DNA of 64,000 nucleotides from an uncultured Acidobacteriota bacterium (lineage in GTDB: Bacteria > Acidobacteriota > UBA6911 > RPQK01 > JAJDTT01): contig CATOST010000045.1 of NCBI GenBank assembly GCA_951812665.1, positions 1 through 64,000 of the forward strand, read 5' to 3'. Below the pieces are notes generated by a model, which saw only the letters and a list, made by a program, of their open reading frames with translations, was not told the origin of the DNA and searched no databases. The translations under genes and the position numbers were made by a program. Positions 16,531-25,878 of this stretch are shown in pieces; position 1 is the stretch's first letter; every line of letters begins with the position of its first letter.

Positions 16531-17798
16531 ACACTGGTACCGGCGCGGAGGAACCGGTGACAGGCTATTGGGAACTGGTTCGGGGAAACTCCAGCTTCCG
16601 GTATCTCTGGTTCGGGCAGATCGCGAGTCTGCTGGGCGACTGGTTCAACCTGATCGCCTCGGCGGCCCTTCTGGCTCAGCTCACCGGCTCCGGATTCGCG
16701 GTTGGAAGCCTGTTTGCGGTACGAATGCTCGCGCCGTTTCTCATCAGCCCGTTGGCAGGCGTCGTTGCCGACCGCTGCAATCGCAAACACATTCTTATCC
16801 TGAGCGACCTGTTTCGCGCCGTCACCGTGTGCGGTTTCCTGCTGGTCCGGGATCCGCAGGACGTCTGGCTGCTGTACGCGCTCACGGCCATCCAGTTGGC
16901 CCTGGGAGGTTTCTTCTTCCCGGCCCGCAACGCCATCCTCCCCGACATCGTCTCTTCCAGGGAACTGGGAACCGCCAACGCCATCAACGCCACCACCTGG
17001 TCGGTGATGCTCGCGTTCGGGGCGGCGCTGGGAGGACTCGTCGCGGGGACTTGGGGCATCTATCCCGCCTTCATCATCGATGCCTTCAGCTTCGTGGTTT
17101 CCGCCGTCATTCTCTTGGGAGTGCAGTACCGGAAGACACCCGAAGCCGATTCTGCCTCCGGCCGGGGCCTGTTCGAGACCGCCGTAGTCCAGTACCTGGA
17201 GGGTCTCGGCTACCTCCGAAACAACCGGCAGATCCTGGTCACGGCCCTCCACAAAGGAGTGACCGCCCTGGTCTTCTCCCAGGGATATCAGGTCGTCAAG
17301 GTGGTCATCGGCCGGAGCCTGTTTCCCATGGGCAAAGCCGGCGGAATCAGCCTCGGACTGCTCTTCTCCGCTGCCGGCCTGGGGACGGGAATCGGCCCCA
17401 TCGCCGGCCGTCTCTGGACCGGGGACCGGCCTGACCGGCTCCGTCAGGCCCTGTTCGCGGGGTATCTCCTGAGCGCGCTGGGCCTGGGAATCTCGTCTCT
17501 TCTCATCAACCTGGAAACCGTGTTGCTGGGAGGCCTCTGGGCAGGGATCGGCGGAGGAATCATCTGGGTCTTCTCCACCCAGCTCCTGCTCCAATCCGTG
17601 CCGGGAAAAGTACGGGGACGAGTCTTCGCTACGGAGTACGCCATCTTCACCCTGCTGTCCACGTTCGGCGTGACAGCGACAGGCCTGGCTCTGGACTCGT
17701 CTCTGAAGGTGTCGGAAATCCTGGCGGCGATGTCTGTCCTGACGCTGGTTCCCGCCGGGTTATGGCGTTTCTGGCTGTGGCGTCACCCGCAAAGGTAG
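16515..17798 (+). CDS. MFS transporter, EntS/MFS_3-like exporter
   Basis: About 427-aa inner-membrane protein with ~12 hydrophobic segments. The loop between helices 2 and 3 carries GVVADRCNRKHILILSD, the canonical MFS signature, and the conserved FFPARNAILPDIV segment is typical of the MFS_3 (enterobactin exporter-like) branch. The track start is GTG 16506; the ATG at 16515 is preferred. Either overlaps the SGNH gene. Substrate not deducible; the coupling with an SGNH hydrolase could mean export of an acylated small molecule, which is inference. Confidence 0.85.
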   Translation: MPEQLNTGTGAEEPVTGYWELVRGNSSFRYLWFGQIASLLGDWFNLIASAALLAQLTGSGFAVGSLFAVRMLAPFLISPLAGVVADRCNRKHILILSDLFRAVTVCGFLLVRDPQDVWLLYALTAIQLALGGFFFPARNAILPDIVSSRELGTANAINATTWSVMLAFGAALGGLVAGTWGIYPAFIIDAFSFVVSAVILLGVQYRKTPEADSASGRGLFETAVVQYLEGLGYLRNNRQILVTALHKGVTALVFSQGYQVVKVVIGRSLFPMGKAGGISLGLLFSAAGLGTGIGPIAGRLWTGDRPDRLRQALFAGYLLSALGLGISSLLINLETVLLGGLWAGIGGGIIWVFSTQLLLQSVPGKVRGRVFATEYAIFTLLSTFGVTATGLALDSSLKVSEILAAMSVLTLVPAGLWRFWLWRHPQR

Positions 17799-17870
17799 CC
17801 CCCCATTCCGCTGCGCCGGCAATCGGCTTGAAGAACGGCTCCCGCTTCAGTAGCCTCCCGGAGACCTTTC

Positions 17871-18884
17871 GTGGCGAACGCTGCCACGTACCGTCGAATA
17901 CGGCTTGCCCAAAAGGTGCAAATGGCCCAAAAATCCGAGATCATTCGTTCGGTGCATTTTGCGGAGCGTGATCCAGGGCGCCACTGGGTCAAGGACGCGC
18001 ACATCGCCGTGGATCAGGACACGCCTTTGGATTCCACCAAGATTCTCACGCCCAACGTGATTCGGTTTCCGGATGGACGCTACCGCATGTACTACACCGG
18101 TCTGGGACTCGGCCGTCCCGTAGCCGAGTCCGAGGGTTACATTCTGAGCGCCGGCTCCGATGACGCGAAGGTGTGGGTCAAGGATCCGGGGATTCGATTG
18201 GACGTCCACTCTCCTGACGCGGACCGCAGGGTGCTCTGTCCGGACGTCATCCCGCTGCCGGACGGACGGTACCGTATGTACTATGAAGCCAGGGCGGAGA
18301 CTGGTCCCACCAGCGTCCTGAGCGCCGTTTCGGGAAATGGACTCGACTGGGAACCGGAGCCGGGGATTCGAGTCGCCGACGGCCGGTGGTCCTATGGATC
18401 GCCACGGTGCCTCTATTTCCGGGATTCGAACGGCGGACTCCGGTACCGGATCTATTGCCACCATTACTCTCATCCTCTGAAGCCGGGTCTGAGATCCCGG
18501 AACCATATCGTAAGCGCCACCTCGAAAGATGGACTCCACTTCGAACTGGAACCGGGAGTGCGCATTCCGCAGGAGACCCGTTTCGAGGACTATGCCGTGT
18601 ATGCGCCGGAAGTGATTCATCTGGCCGGCGGCAGCTATCGAATGTACTACGCCGCGTGGACCCACAAACCCATGCACGGACGGATTTTTACGGCGGTTTC
18701 CCGCGACGGACTGCACTGGGACAAGGATTCCGAGCCCTGTCTCGACATCGGCGGTCCCTGGGACCGGACGCACGCCTCCGAGCCGTGTGTCATCGACTTG
18801 GACGATGGCCGCTTCCGGCTCTTCTACGAGGCCTGTGACGCGAATGGCCGCTGGCGCATTCTGAGCGCCACGTCGTCGAACTGA
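17871..18884 (+). CDS. five-bladed propeller, glycosidase-like protein
   Basis: Up to 337-aa protein of the GH32/GH43/GH68-like five-bladed-propeller superfamily. It has four or more repeats of the type FPDGRYRMYYTG, LPDGRYRMYYEA, GSYRMYYAAW and DGRFRLFYEA, each followed by a blade containing GLHWDKDSEP- or GLDWEPEPG-type turns. No signal peptide is seen, so it may be cytoplasmic; the start could be GTG 17871 or ATG 17922. The next gene is a decayed member of the secreted propeller family. Likely carbohydrate-binding or -cleaving; the catalytic acids cannot be assigned. Confidence 0.75.
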   Translation: MANAATYRRIRLAQKVQMAQKSEIIRSVHFAERDPGRHWVKDAHIAVDQDTPLDSTKILTPNVIRFPDGRYRMYYTGLGLGRPVAESEGYILSAGSDDAKVWVKDPGIRLDVHSPDADRRVLCPDVIPLPDGRYRMYYEARAETGPTSVLSAVSGNGLDWEPEPGIRVADGRWSYGSPRCLYFRDSNGGLRYRIYCHHYSHPLKPGLRSRNHIVSATSKDGLHFELEPGVRIPQETRFEDYAVYAPEVIHLAGGSYRMYYAAWTHKPMHGRIFTAVSRDGLHWDKDSEPCLDIGGPWDRTHASEPCVIDLDDGRFRLFYEACDANGRWRILSATSSN

Positions 18885-18911
18885 TCTCCGAGTCCGGCAG
18901 AAAGGACCCCT

Positions 18912-19879
18912 ATGACAAGCTTCGAGGGTCTTCTGAAATCCGCGGCGCGAGGTCCGCTCGCCTACCTGACTTTGTTCCTGCTCATGGCACCGCCGGTCTT
19001 GGCGGAGTCCGCTTCCGCGCTCGACATCGGTGAGCGCCGTCAGGTCTTCATCGACCATCGATTCCTGGAATCCTCTCAGGGAGTCCGTTTGCGCGTTCAT
19101 CCTCCCCAAAAGACGGGCGAGATGACCATCGCCCAGGAACACCCGTGGGAGAGCCGGAGAGTGGGCTTGTACGGCACGGTTCTGAAACTGGGCGAGACCT
19201 ACCACATGTGGTACGAGTCTCTGCGAAATCTTCTGGGACGACCGAATCCGAAAGTACGTCGCCTATGTGAGACGGAACGCTCCGGGGCCCGGCCAACACC
19301 GGACCAACGCCCGCAGTGAATCTCACCGCCTCGATCTGTTTCCCGACGTCGATGATTCGGCCGTCTCGCTGTCCACCGACCGGCTGGACCTGCACCACCC
19401 CGACCCCAGCTCCAGGACCGAGGTCCCGGTGGTCGACTTCTATACCAGCATCGTCGTGAAATACCCTTGGGCCCAGGACGCCTATTACGCTTTTCCTTCC
19501 CTCTACTATCACTACGACGGGCGTTTCCTGCGCGAGTTCAGGGAGGAGACGCCGCATAACACCGGGACCAACGACATCCGCTTATTCGGGCGGCGGATTC
19601 ACGACGCCGTTGTTGAAGTTCCACGGCAGCGAGCTGGTCCTGAACCTGAACACCTCCGCCGCCGGTATCGCGCGCGTGGCGATCCTGGATTCGGACTTCA
19701 GGCCCCTGGACGGCTACTCCTTGGAAGACTGTGACCGGATCCATACCACCAACCGGATCGACCGGCGGGTTTCATGGAACGGAAAATCTGACCTGAGTTC
19801 GCTACCGGGCCGTCCGGTCCGGCTCCATTTCGAGCTGCGCGATCTGGATCTCTACGGGTTCCAGTTTCGGAATCCGTGA
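18912..19879 (+). pseudogene. decayed secreted propeller protein (paralogue of the 7561 gene)
   Basis: Three fragments in three frames add up to a shortened relative of the gene at 7561. Frame 1 (18912 to ~19215) has a signal peptide and RRQVFIDHRFLESS, matching RKQLFVDHRFIESS in the intact gene. It then shifts at about 19218 to a frame reading FWDDRIRKYVAYVRR and VKYPWAQDAYYAFPS, and shifts again near 19590 to GGFTTPLLKFHGSELVLNLNTSAAG through LYGFQFRNP, matching the intact C-terminus. The total is ~320 codons against 524, so internal segments have been deleted and both junctions break the frame. A Shine-Dalgarno-like AAAGGA remains upstream. Confidence 0.8.
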
Positions 19880-19908
19880 CGGCGGGGAAGGATCAGGCAA
19901 AATCGCCG

Positions 19909-20934
19909 TCACGGCTCGGGGCTGACCGAGAGGTAGGCGATGATGTTGGCCAGATGCATGACGAACTCGGTCGTGATCATGATCTTGTCGCCCAGCGTCG
20001 GGTCGGGAGTCCAGAATTTGGTGTTCTCCCAATGGCCGTCGTCGAACTGATGCTCTACGAACCAGTCTCCCATGCGCTGGGTCCAGGCCCGATACGATTC
20101 CTCCCGCGTCGCGACGTACAACAGGCCTGAGCCCCAGCCCGACTTGCACACCTGCTTGGAACTAAACTGGATGTCATTCGTGCTCATGGAGAATCGTTCG
20201 TATTCCCGGGCCAGACGCAGCCAACGATCTTCTCCCGTGGCCTCGTGGATGTGGAGCAGCGCGGCGGCGGCGATTCCCCCGTTGAAGTGGTGTTGCCAGG
20301 GCTCGTCCTTGAGGGTGACGTAGAATGCCGCCTCCTCGGGATCGTAGTCGCGCACGAGTCCCTGGGAACGCCTGTAAACGGCGTAAAGGCGGTGCTCCGG
20401 ATCGGGCTGCAGTTCCCAGAGACGGTGGAGCCAGCGGCCGGCCTGGACCGCCTCGGGAATCCGGCCCACCAGGGCGAGAGTCATGGCAGCCTGGGCTGTG
20501 GGAAACAGTTCCTGGTCCCCTTCGACGCCTTCTTGCGCGTTGGCGAAGAAGCCTCCGGTCTCCGGGTCCTGCCAGGTGAGCAGACTCCCGACGCAACGCC
20601 GCACCAGATCCAACCGGCCCAGGAGGCTGGCGCCGTAGATCAGACACGCCAGAGCGTACGAGCCGTAGCGGAGCTGCGGTCCTGCACTGGTGGCACTCTC
20701 GTCCAAGGAGCCTTCGGGCGTGATCCGATTGCGATCGACCCAGTCCAGCAACCGGTGAGCTGCCTCGGTCTCGCCCTTGAGGGCCAATGCCCAGGGAACG
20801 CGATAGTAGTAGTTTCGCTCCGTAACGTCCCCCAGGGATCCATCCGGATTGAAATGGTCCAACATCCAATCGGTGCCCCTCCGGCAGGCACGCCGGTAGC
20901 TCTCCAGCTTGGTTTCGACATCGACGACTTGCAT
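19909..20934 (-). CDS. conserved hypothetical protein, alpha/alpha-barrel-like
   Basis: 341 aa when started at the ATG at 20934, which has AGGAGA upstream; the 389-aa track ORF adds a non-conserved tail overlapping the SDR gene. No signal peptide. The sequence consists of helical repeats with motifs such as GTDWMLDHFNPDGSLG, TGGFFANAQEG and EFVMHLANIIAYL, typical of (alpha/alpha)6 or (alpha/alpha)7 toroids like glycosidases, terpene cyclases or N-acylglucosamine epimerases. It could be a hydrolase or lyase of an unassigned glycoside family. It lies 37 bp downstream of the SDR gene on the same strand, probably in an operon. Confidence 0.65.
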   Translation of the reverse strand: MQVVDVETKLESYRRACRRGTDWMLDHFNPDGSLGDVTERNYYYRVPWALALKGETEAAHRLLDWVDRNRITPEGSLDESATSAGPQLRYGSYALACLIYGASLLGRLDLVRRCVGSLLTWQDPETGGFFANAQEGVEGDQELFPTAQAAMTLALVGRIPEAVQAGRWLHRLWELQPDPEHRLYAVYRRSQGLVRDYDPEEAAFYVTLKDEPWQHHFNGGIAAAALLHIHEATGEDRWLRLAREYERFSMSTNDIQFSSKQVCKSGWGSGLLYVATREESYRAWTQRMGDWFVEHQFDDGHWENTKFWTPDPTLGDKIMITTEFVMHLANIIAYLSVSPEP

Positions 20935-20971
20935 TGGTGCTTCTCCTGGCGTAGCGCCTGTGTTGATCCGG

Positions 20972-21757
20972 TTAGCGCGCGGTGAAACCCCCGTCGACCG
21001 GGAGCAGGACTCCGGTGACCCAACGCGCCTCGTCTGAAGCCAGGTAGACGGCGGCATCGGCCACGTCTCCCGGTTCACCCAGCCGTCCCAGCGGGTGCTG
21101 CCGAATCATTTCCGACCAGGCGGCCGCGTCCTCCTTGAGACGGCGAAACATCTCCCGGTTGATGTCGGTGATCACGAAGGAGGGATTGATGGCATTGACC
21201 CGGATGTTGTACTTGCCGAAATCGACGGCCATTTGCCGGGTCAGGATGGACACGGCTCCCTTGGAGGCTCCGTACGCCGGTCGAATCGGCAGGCCGACCA
21301 GACCTGCCACCGACGACATATTGACGATGGCGCCTCCACCCTGTCGAATCATCCCCGGAATGACGGCCCGGCTCATGAGAAAAACGCCCTTGGCATTGAC
21401 GCGGAGGGTCTCGTCCCAATCCTCTTCCCGGGTGTCGAGCACGGTTTCGCGAGAAGGGATGACTCCGGCGTTGTTGACCAGGATGTCGATGCCCTCCAGC
21501 AGCGAGTGGGCCGTGGCTACGATGCGCTCCACCTGGACCGATGATCCCACGTCACCCACTACGACATGAGCTTCCCCGCCCTGTTCGCGAATCGATTCGA
21601 CGACCTGGTGTGAAGCCCGCTCCTGGATATCGACGACGACGACCCGCGCTCCCTCTCCCGCGAAACGGCGGGCAATGGCCTCTCCGAGGCCGGCGGCGGC
21701 TCCGGTGACCAGCGCCCGCTTTCCCGCCAGTCGTCCCGATTCCAATTGGCCTGTCAC
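20972..21757 (-). CDS. short-chain dehydrogenase/reductase (SDR)
   Basis: 261-aa classical SDR, NAD(P)-dependent oxidoreductase. Rossmann motif TGAAAGLGEAIA (about residues 19-30), an Asp in VVVVDIQ that favours NAD(H), NNAGV, catalytic NMSSVAG, and YGASKGAV with the Tyr-x3-Lys pair. The C-terminal WVTGVLLPVDGGFTAR is typical of the FabG-like group. Upstream of the helical-barrel gene and downstream of the two epimerase genes on the same strand, so possibly part of one sugar-metabolism cluster. Substrate unknown. Confidence 0.9.
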   Translation of the reverse strand: MTGQLESGRLAGKRALVTGAAAGLGEAIARRFAGEGARVVVVDIQERASHQVVESIREQGGEAHVVVGDVGSSVQVERIVATAHSLLEGIDILVNNAGVIPSRETVLDTREEDWDETLRVNAKGVFLMSRAVIPGMIRQGGGAIVNMSSVAGLVGLPIRPAYGASKGAVSILTRQMAVDFGKYNIRVNAINPSFVITDINREMFRRLKEDAAAWSEMIRQHPLGRLGEPGDVADAAVYLASDEARWVTGVLLPVDGGFTAR

Positions 21758-21839
21758 GGAGACGTCCTCCGTCCGGAAGCTGATCCGTTATCTTGACGCT
21801 TCATCAATGCTCCCTCTCAGCATCCATCCTATGGCGACG

Positions 21840-22568
21840 TCACCGTTTCCAAAAGCTTTCGAAACCAAAAGTCGGACGCCAGCCAAAGACTCGTTTGACC
21901 TTTTCATTGGAGAACTGACCGTGGGGAAAATCTGCCGAGACGAAGTAGGCCTCGTAGCGCGACGGCAATCGCTCCAACGGAATCTCCAGGGCCAGGGGAA
22001 ACAGGGCCGCTGCATCCTGCCAAGTTACGGTGAAGGGGACGAACGTGGGCTCGTCGTCGGGGCGCGGCCGGGTGTCTCGGAAGTGGTAGAAGAGGAAGGA
22101 GGTGACATAGAGATCGTGATTGCGAGTGAAGATCCGGCAGACCTCCTCGGCCAGTCCCTTGGTCAGGGCATACAGATGGGTTCCCGGCCGTGGGGTGACG
22201 TCGGGATGCATGGCGAAGTCACAGGGTTCGCAGGTGGCGGGTCCCGTGATCGCATAGAAGGGACCGGTCTGGATGAACCTTTGGATCCCATGTCTGCAGG
22301 CAGCCACCAACGCATTGTAGGCGCCTCGGGTGTTGACGTCGAAAGCCAGTCGCCGGTCATGCCGCAGAACGGACAGGTTGATGATGGTGTCCATCCCCTC
22401 TGCCGCGTCCAGCACCTGCTCCAAATCGGCGACGTCGACGTGCCGGTATTCGTGACCCCCGTCGCCGGACTCCTTGACGTCGGTCAGCCTCAACTCGTGC
22501 CGGCCCTCCAACGCCCGGACCAGATGGGGGCCCAGGTAGCCGGCGGCACCCAGAATCAGGACCTTCAC
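21840..22568 (-). CDS. NAD-dependent epimerase/dehydratase family protein
   Basis: 242-aa extended-SDR-type protein. N-terminal Rossmann motif VLILGAAGYLGPHLVRAL and an LTDV strand are followed by INLSVLRHD and the catalytic-like YALTKGLAEE (Tyr-x3-Lys). The start is a GTG at 22568 that overlaps the TGA of the preceding gene (GTGA), so the two are translationally coupled; the track ORF extending to 23342 is a shadow of that other gene. At 242 aa it is shorter than full epimerases (~310 aa). Substrate unknown, probably a nucleotide sugar or polyol. Confidence 0.8.
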   Translation of the reverse strand: MKVLILGAAGYLGPHLVRALEGRHELRLTDVKESGDGGHEYRHVDVADLEQVLDAAEGMDTIINLSVLRHDRRLAFDVNTRGAYNALVAACRHGIQRFIQTGPFYAITGPATCEPCDFAMHPDVTPRPGTHLYALTKGLAEEVCRIFTRNHDLYVTSFLFYHFRDTRPRPDDEPTFVPFTVTWQDAAALFPLALEIPLERLPSRYEAYFVSADFPHGQFSNEKVKRVFGWRPTFGFESFWKR

Positions 22569-23239
22569 GCCCTGCTCCACGATGATTCGAATCCCAGAAT
22601 CCGTTGCGCCCGTTCGGTACCGTATCGCTGCCCGGGAAGGTTGGACTGGATGTGCAGCACCGAATACGCAGGCAAATCTGCCGTCAGCGATCGTTCGACT
22701 GCCTCGACGGCGTCTTGGACGGTGACACCGTCGGCACAGGAATGCTCCGGGCTCCACAGGATCGCACCCAGCCTGAGACAGACGACCTGGAGTTTTCCCT
22801 CCCGGGCGAACTCGCGGCACAGGATCTCTCCCAGGCGATAGGTGAGGGTCGGGGGTTCCGCGGCCGGCCAGGGCAACCATCTCTCGGTGATCCGGACATC
22901 GGCGGGATACTGATCCATGACGGCGAGGGAGCTCAATTGGACCACGCGGGCAACGCCGGCCTCCCAGGCCGCCCAGAGCAGGTTGTACAGACAGCGCGTC
23001 TGTCGGTCCAGCCGCGAGGAGGCATCCTCGGAAGGATCGGTCCAGCCCGACCAGATGATGGCGTCCATTCCCTCGACCAACAGCCGTGTCTCGGCGTCGT
23101 GATTCAAGTCGCACGAAACGAACCGGTGTCGGCTCCGGACCGGCAGAGTGTCGGTGAGAACGACTCGGTGTCGCGTGGCCAGAGCGTGAGCCAGATGTCG
23201 AGCAAGCCGATTCCTGGCGGTTGTGAGCAGGAGCGTCAT
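22565..23239 (-). CDS. short NAD-dependent epimerase-like protein
   Basis: 224 aa from the ATG at 23239 (a GTG at 23263 is the alternative). It resembles the downstream epimerase: a Rossmann-like TLLLTTARNRLARHLA start with a degenerate glycine motif, then DAIIWSGWTDP, VVQLSSLAVMD, and TYRLGEILCREFA in place of the usual Tyr-x3-Lys helix (Tyr-x3-Gly here). The weak cofactor motif and lack of the Lys suggest it may be a non-catalytic partner of the protein encoded 4 bp downstream. Both C-termini end with an RxFGW- or RILGF-type segment, supporting common descent by duplication. Confidence 0.65.
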   Translation of the reverse strand: MTLLLTTARNRLARHLAHALATRHRVVLTDTLPVRSRHRFVSCDLNHDAETRLLVEGMDAIIWSGWTDPSEDASSRLDRQTRCLYNLLWAAWEAGVARVVQLSSLAVMDQYPADVRITERWLPWPAAEPPTLTYRLGEILCREFAREGKLQVVCLRLGAILWSPEHSCADGVTVQDAVEAVERSLTADLPAYSVLHIQSNLPGQRYGTERAQRILGFESSWSRA

Positions 23240-23405
23240 GGGATTTTTCGTCCGCCGACCCACAGGCTGGTCCGCTTTCGACTGAATCGTCCGGTGCCGA
23301 CCTTGAAGTACCGGAAATCAAACTTACAGGGTTCTCGTCCAATGATCCAGAAAGGGGAGCGTAGAGGCCTGGACCAGTATTCGATGCGGGACCGGGCCCT
23401 TGCCG

Positions 23406-24398
23406 TCACTGCGGTCGCGCTATCTTCGGGGGTGGATTGGTATCGATCCTCGGATACAACCAGGAGTGGGTCAGCCCCGGGTGACGTTGGCCGTAACGGG
23501 CAGGCACATCCTGGGTCCAATTGCTGGGGATGGTCAGGCAGAACAGCAACAGACAGGCGAAGACAACCCGCTGGGAGGCCAAGGGAGGCTTGGCGCTCAC
23601 TGCCCGGGTAGCAGGTCCGGGATCACTCCGGAGACGTCCCTGCCTGCGCAGACGGGATCGATAGAGCAGGATCGCCCCCAGCAGGGTCATCAGGATGTTC
23701 AAGGTCTGACCCGTCCCGATGGGAAGACGGTGGGTCGGATAGTCTCGGAAAATATCGATGACGAACCGAGGTAGCGCGTACCAGAAGACGAAGCGCGCCG
23801 CCACGGCGCCGGGGGTCTGGTTGGACCGCCTGACCCAGAGCAGGTACCCCATCAAGAGCAGATTCTTGGCTCCGTCATAGAGCACGACCGGATGGCGAAA
23901 TCCGTCCGCGTCGGGGAACTTCACCCCCCACCAGACATCGGTGACGTTGCCGACGATCTGGCCGTCGATGAAGTTCCCGATCCGTGCGGTGCCCATGAGA
24001 AACGCCGCCGGAATAACCAGCATGTCGGCGAGCGGCAGGAGAGGTTTCCGGTACCGGCGCGCAAAGAGCACCAGGCCGAGTCCGGCACCCAACATGACGC
24101 CGTGGGTGGCCATGCCCCCGAGCCAGAATGCCGGGATCAGCTCTGGGTGCCGGCTGTAGAAGGGCCATTCATCGAAAGCGATCTCGATGGCGCGGCCTCC
24201 GGCCAGAACCCCGATGACGATGAACAGACTCAGGGTCCAGACCTCCCGGCCGGACAACTCCAGACGTCGTCCGGCCCGGCGGATCGAGAGCTGGAGATGC
24301 AGGAACCCGAGAGCGAAGCCGAGGCCGTACCACCAGAGGTGCACTCCGGCGAGGTCGAAGAGGATGGGATCGATCTGGTGGGTGTAGGGTCCGATCAT
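23406..24398 (-). CDS. lgt: prolipoprotein diacylglyceryl transferase
   Basis: 330-aa inner-membrane enzyme that transfers diacylglycerol from phosphatidylglycerol to the lipobox cysteine of prolipoproteins. About seven hydrophobic segments; the family signature appears as ARIGNFIDGQIVG, the HG motif as GGMATHGVMLG, and the conserved WWYGLGFALGF lies in the first helix. The C-terminus extends ~50 residues beyond a typical Lgt and is basic and proline-containing. The neighbours are accessory genes rather than lsp or uvr genes. The lipoprotein pathway is completed in the window by lnt and LolCDE components. Confidence 0.93.
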   Translation of the reverse strand: MIGPYTHQIDPILFDLAGVHLWWYGLGFALGFLHLQLSIRRAGRRLELSGREVWTLSLFIVIGVLAGGRAIEIAFDEWPFYSRHPELIPAFWLGGMATHGVMLGAGLGLVLFARRYRKPLLPLADMLVIPAAFLMGTARIGNFIDGQIVGNVTDVWWGVKFPDADGFRHPVVLYDGAKNLLLMGYLLWVRRSNQTPGAVAARFVFWYALPRFVIDIFRDYPTHRLPIGTGQTLNILMTLLGAILLYRSRLRRQGRLRSDPGPATRAVSAKPPLASQRVVFACLLLFCLTIPSNWTQDVPARYGQRHPGLTHSWLYPRIDTNPPPKIARPQ

Positions 24399-24559
24399 CG
24401 ATCGATTCCGCGGCAGAGTTCACGGTTCAGAGGACTGCCGGATATCGATGAATTTCGGTCCCAACAGTTTGGACGGCAACGCGGCCGGCCGGATGAAACT
24501 CGCGGCCCGCTCCACTGGATTCAACCTTCCGGACGGGAGCGAAGGGAGTGGTCAGGCGT

Positions 24560-25846
24560 TCAGACTGTAGAACCAGGGAGAATCATGGTCGCGCCTTCGC
24601 CCCGGCCATATGCGTCTTCACCATGCTCCAGAATGTCCAGCCCGGTCCTTTCTTCATTCTGAACCGGCCTCAGGGTCCCGAACAGCGAGATCACCTTCAG
24701 CAGCACCCAGGTGACGACACCGCAATAGACGATCGTGGCGAGCACGCCCACAGCCTGGATGACGACCTGCATCGGGTTTCCGTACAGCAGACCATCGGTT
24801 CCACCCCAGACGGCATGCGCGAAGACACCCGTCAGGATAGCGCCGCTCAATCCGCCCATTCCGTGGGCCGCCGCTACGTCCAGCGAATCATCCAGACCGG
24901 ACCGGGATCGAAAGAGGATCGCATAGTAGCAGGGAAAGGTGGCGATGGCGCCGATAGCCACGGCTCCCAAGGGACTCACGAAGCCGGCTGCCGGCGTCAC
25001 GGCGACCAGTCCGACGACGATGCCGGTAGCGGCTCCCACTGCCGTCGCCATCCGGTCCCGGATGGCATCCAGAATCATCCAAACGGTCAACGCGGTCGCA
25101 GGGGCCAGCAAGGTATTGACGAAGGCCAGACTGGCAGAACCGTCGGCCGCCAGGGCGCTGCCGCCGTTGAATCCGAACCAGCCGAACCAGAGCAGTCCGG
25201 CGCCCAACAGCACGAACGGCACATTATGGGGAATGATCGCCTGGCGTCCGAAATCGCTCCGGGGTCCCACCTGCCAGGCGGCCACGACTGCTGCCGTTCC
25301 CGCCGTCACGTGGACCACGGTTCCGCCTGCAAAATCCAGGGCGCCGAGTTCACCCAGCCATCCTCCACCCCAGACCCAGTGGCAGACGGGCGCATAGACG
25401 AGCATTACCCAGCCGCAGATAAAGACAAGGTAAGGCCCAAAACGGATTCGCTCCACCACGGCTCCGGAGATGAGCGCCGCCGTGATAATGGCAAAGGCTC
25501 CCTGATACGCCGCGAAAAGGAGGTGGGGAATGCTGCCGTTGGCTTCCAGATTCACGCCCTGCAGAAAGAGATGTCCCAAGCCGCCCAACCAGGGTTGCAT
25601 GGCGTCGCTTCCCGGAGCGAAGGCCAGACTGTAAGCGGCCAGGAACCAGACCAATGCGGTCACGCCCAGGGAGGCGAAGCTCATCATCATGGTGTTGAGG
25701 ATGTTCTTGGACCGGACCAGACCGCCGTAAAAGAAGGCCAGCCCCGGGGTCATGAGCAGGACCAGGGCACAAGAAACCAGCATCCACGCGGTATCCGCAG
25801 CCGAGATACTCGCGGCGGCGGCAGTGGTCATTTCGGTTTCCGCCAT
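24560..25846 (-). CDS. amt: ammonium transporter
   Basis: About 428-aa trimeric ammonium channel of the Amt/MEP/Rh family, inner membrane, eleven predicted helices. Signatures are TPGLAFFYGGLVRSKN, the pore twin-histidine positions in VVHVTAGTAAVVAA and AAHGMGGLSGAI, and GWFGFNGGSAL. The ATG at 25846 is preferred over the track start because GAGGAGG lies just before it. No glnK/PII gene follows, which is unusual for bacterial amt. It lies 32 bp downstream of the Gfo/Idh gene. Confidence 0.94.
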   Translation of the reverse strand: MAETEMTTAAAASISAADTAWMLVSCALVLLMTPGLAFFYGGLVRSKNILNTMMMSFASLGVTALVWFLAAYSLAFAPGSDAMQPWLGGLGHLFLQGVNLEANGSIPHLLFAAYQGAFAIITAALISGAVVERIRFGPYLVFICGWVMLVYAPVCHWVWGGGWLGELGALDFAGGTVVHVTAGTAAVVAAWQVGPRSDFGRQAIIPHNVPFVLLGAGLLWFGWFGFNGGSALAADGSASLAFVNTLLAPATALTVWMILDAIRDRMATAVGAATGIVVGLVAVTPAAGFVSPLGAVAIGAIATFPCYYAILFRSRSGLDDSLDVAAAHGMGGLSGAILTGVFAHAVWGGTDGLLYGNPMQVVIQAVGVLATIVYCGVVTWVLLKVISLFGTLRPVQNEERTGLDILEHGEDAYGRGEGATMILPGSTV

Positions 25847-25878
25847 GGTCGGTCCTCCTCTTCTTTCAGAGCACTGAC

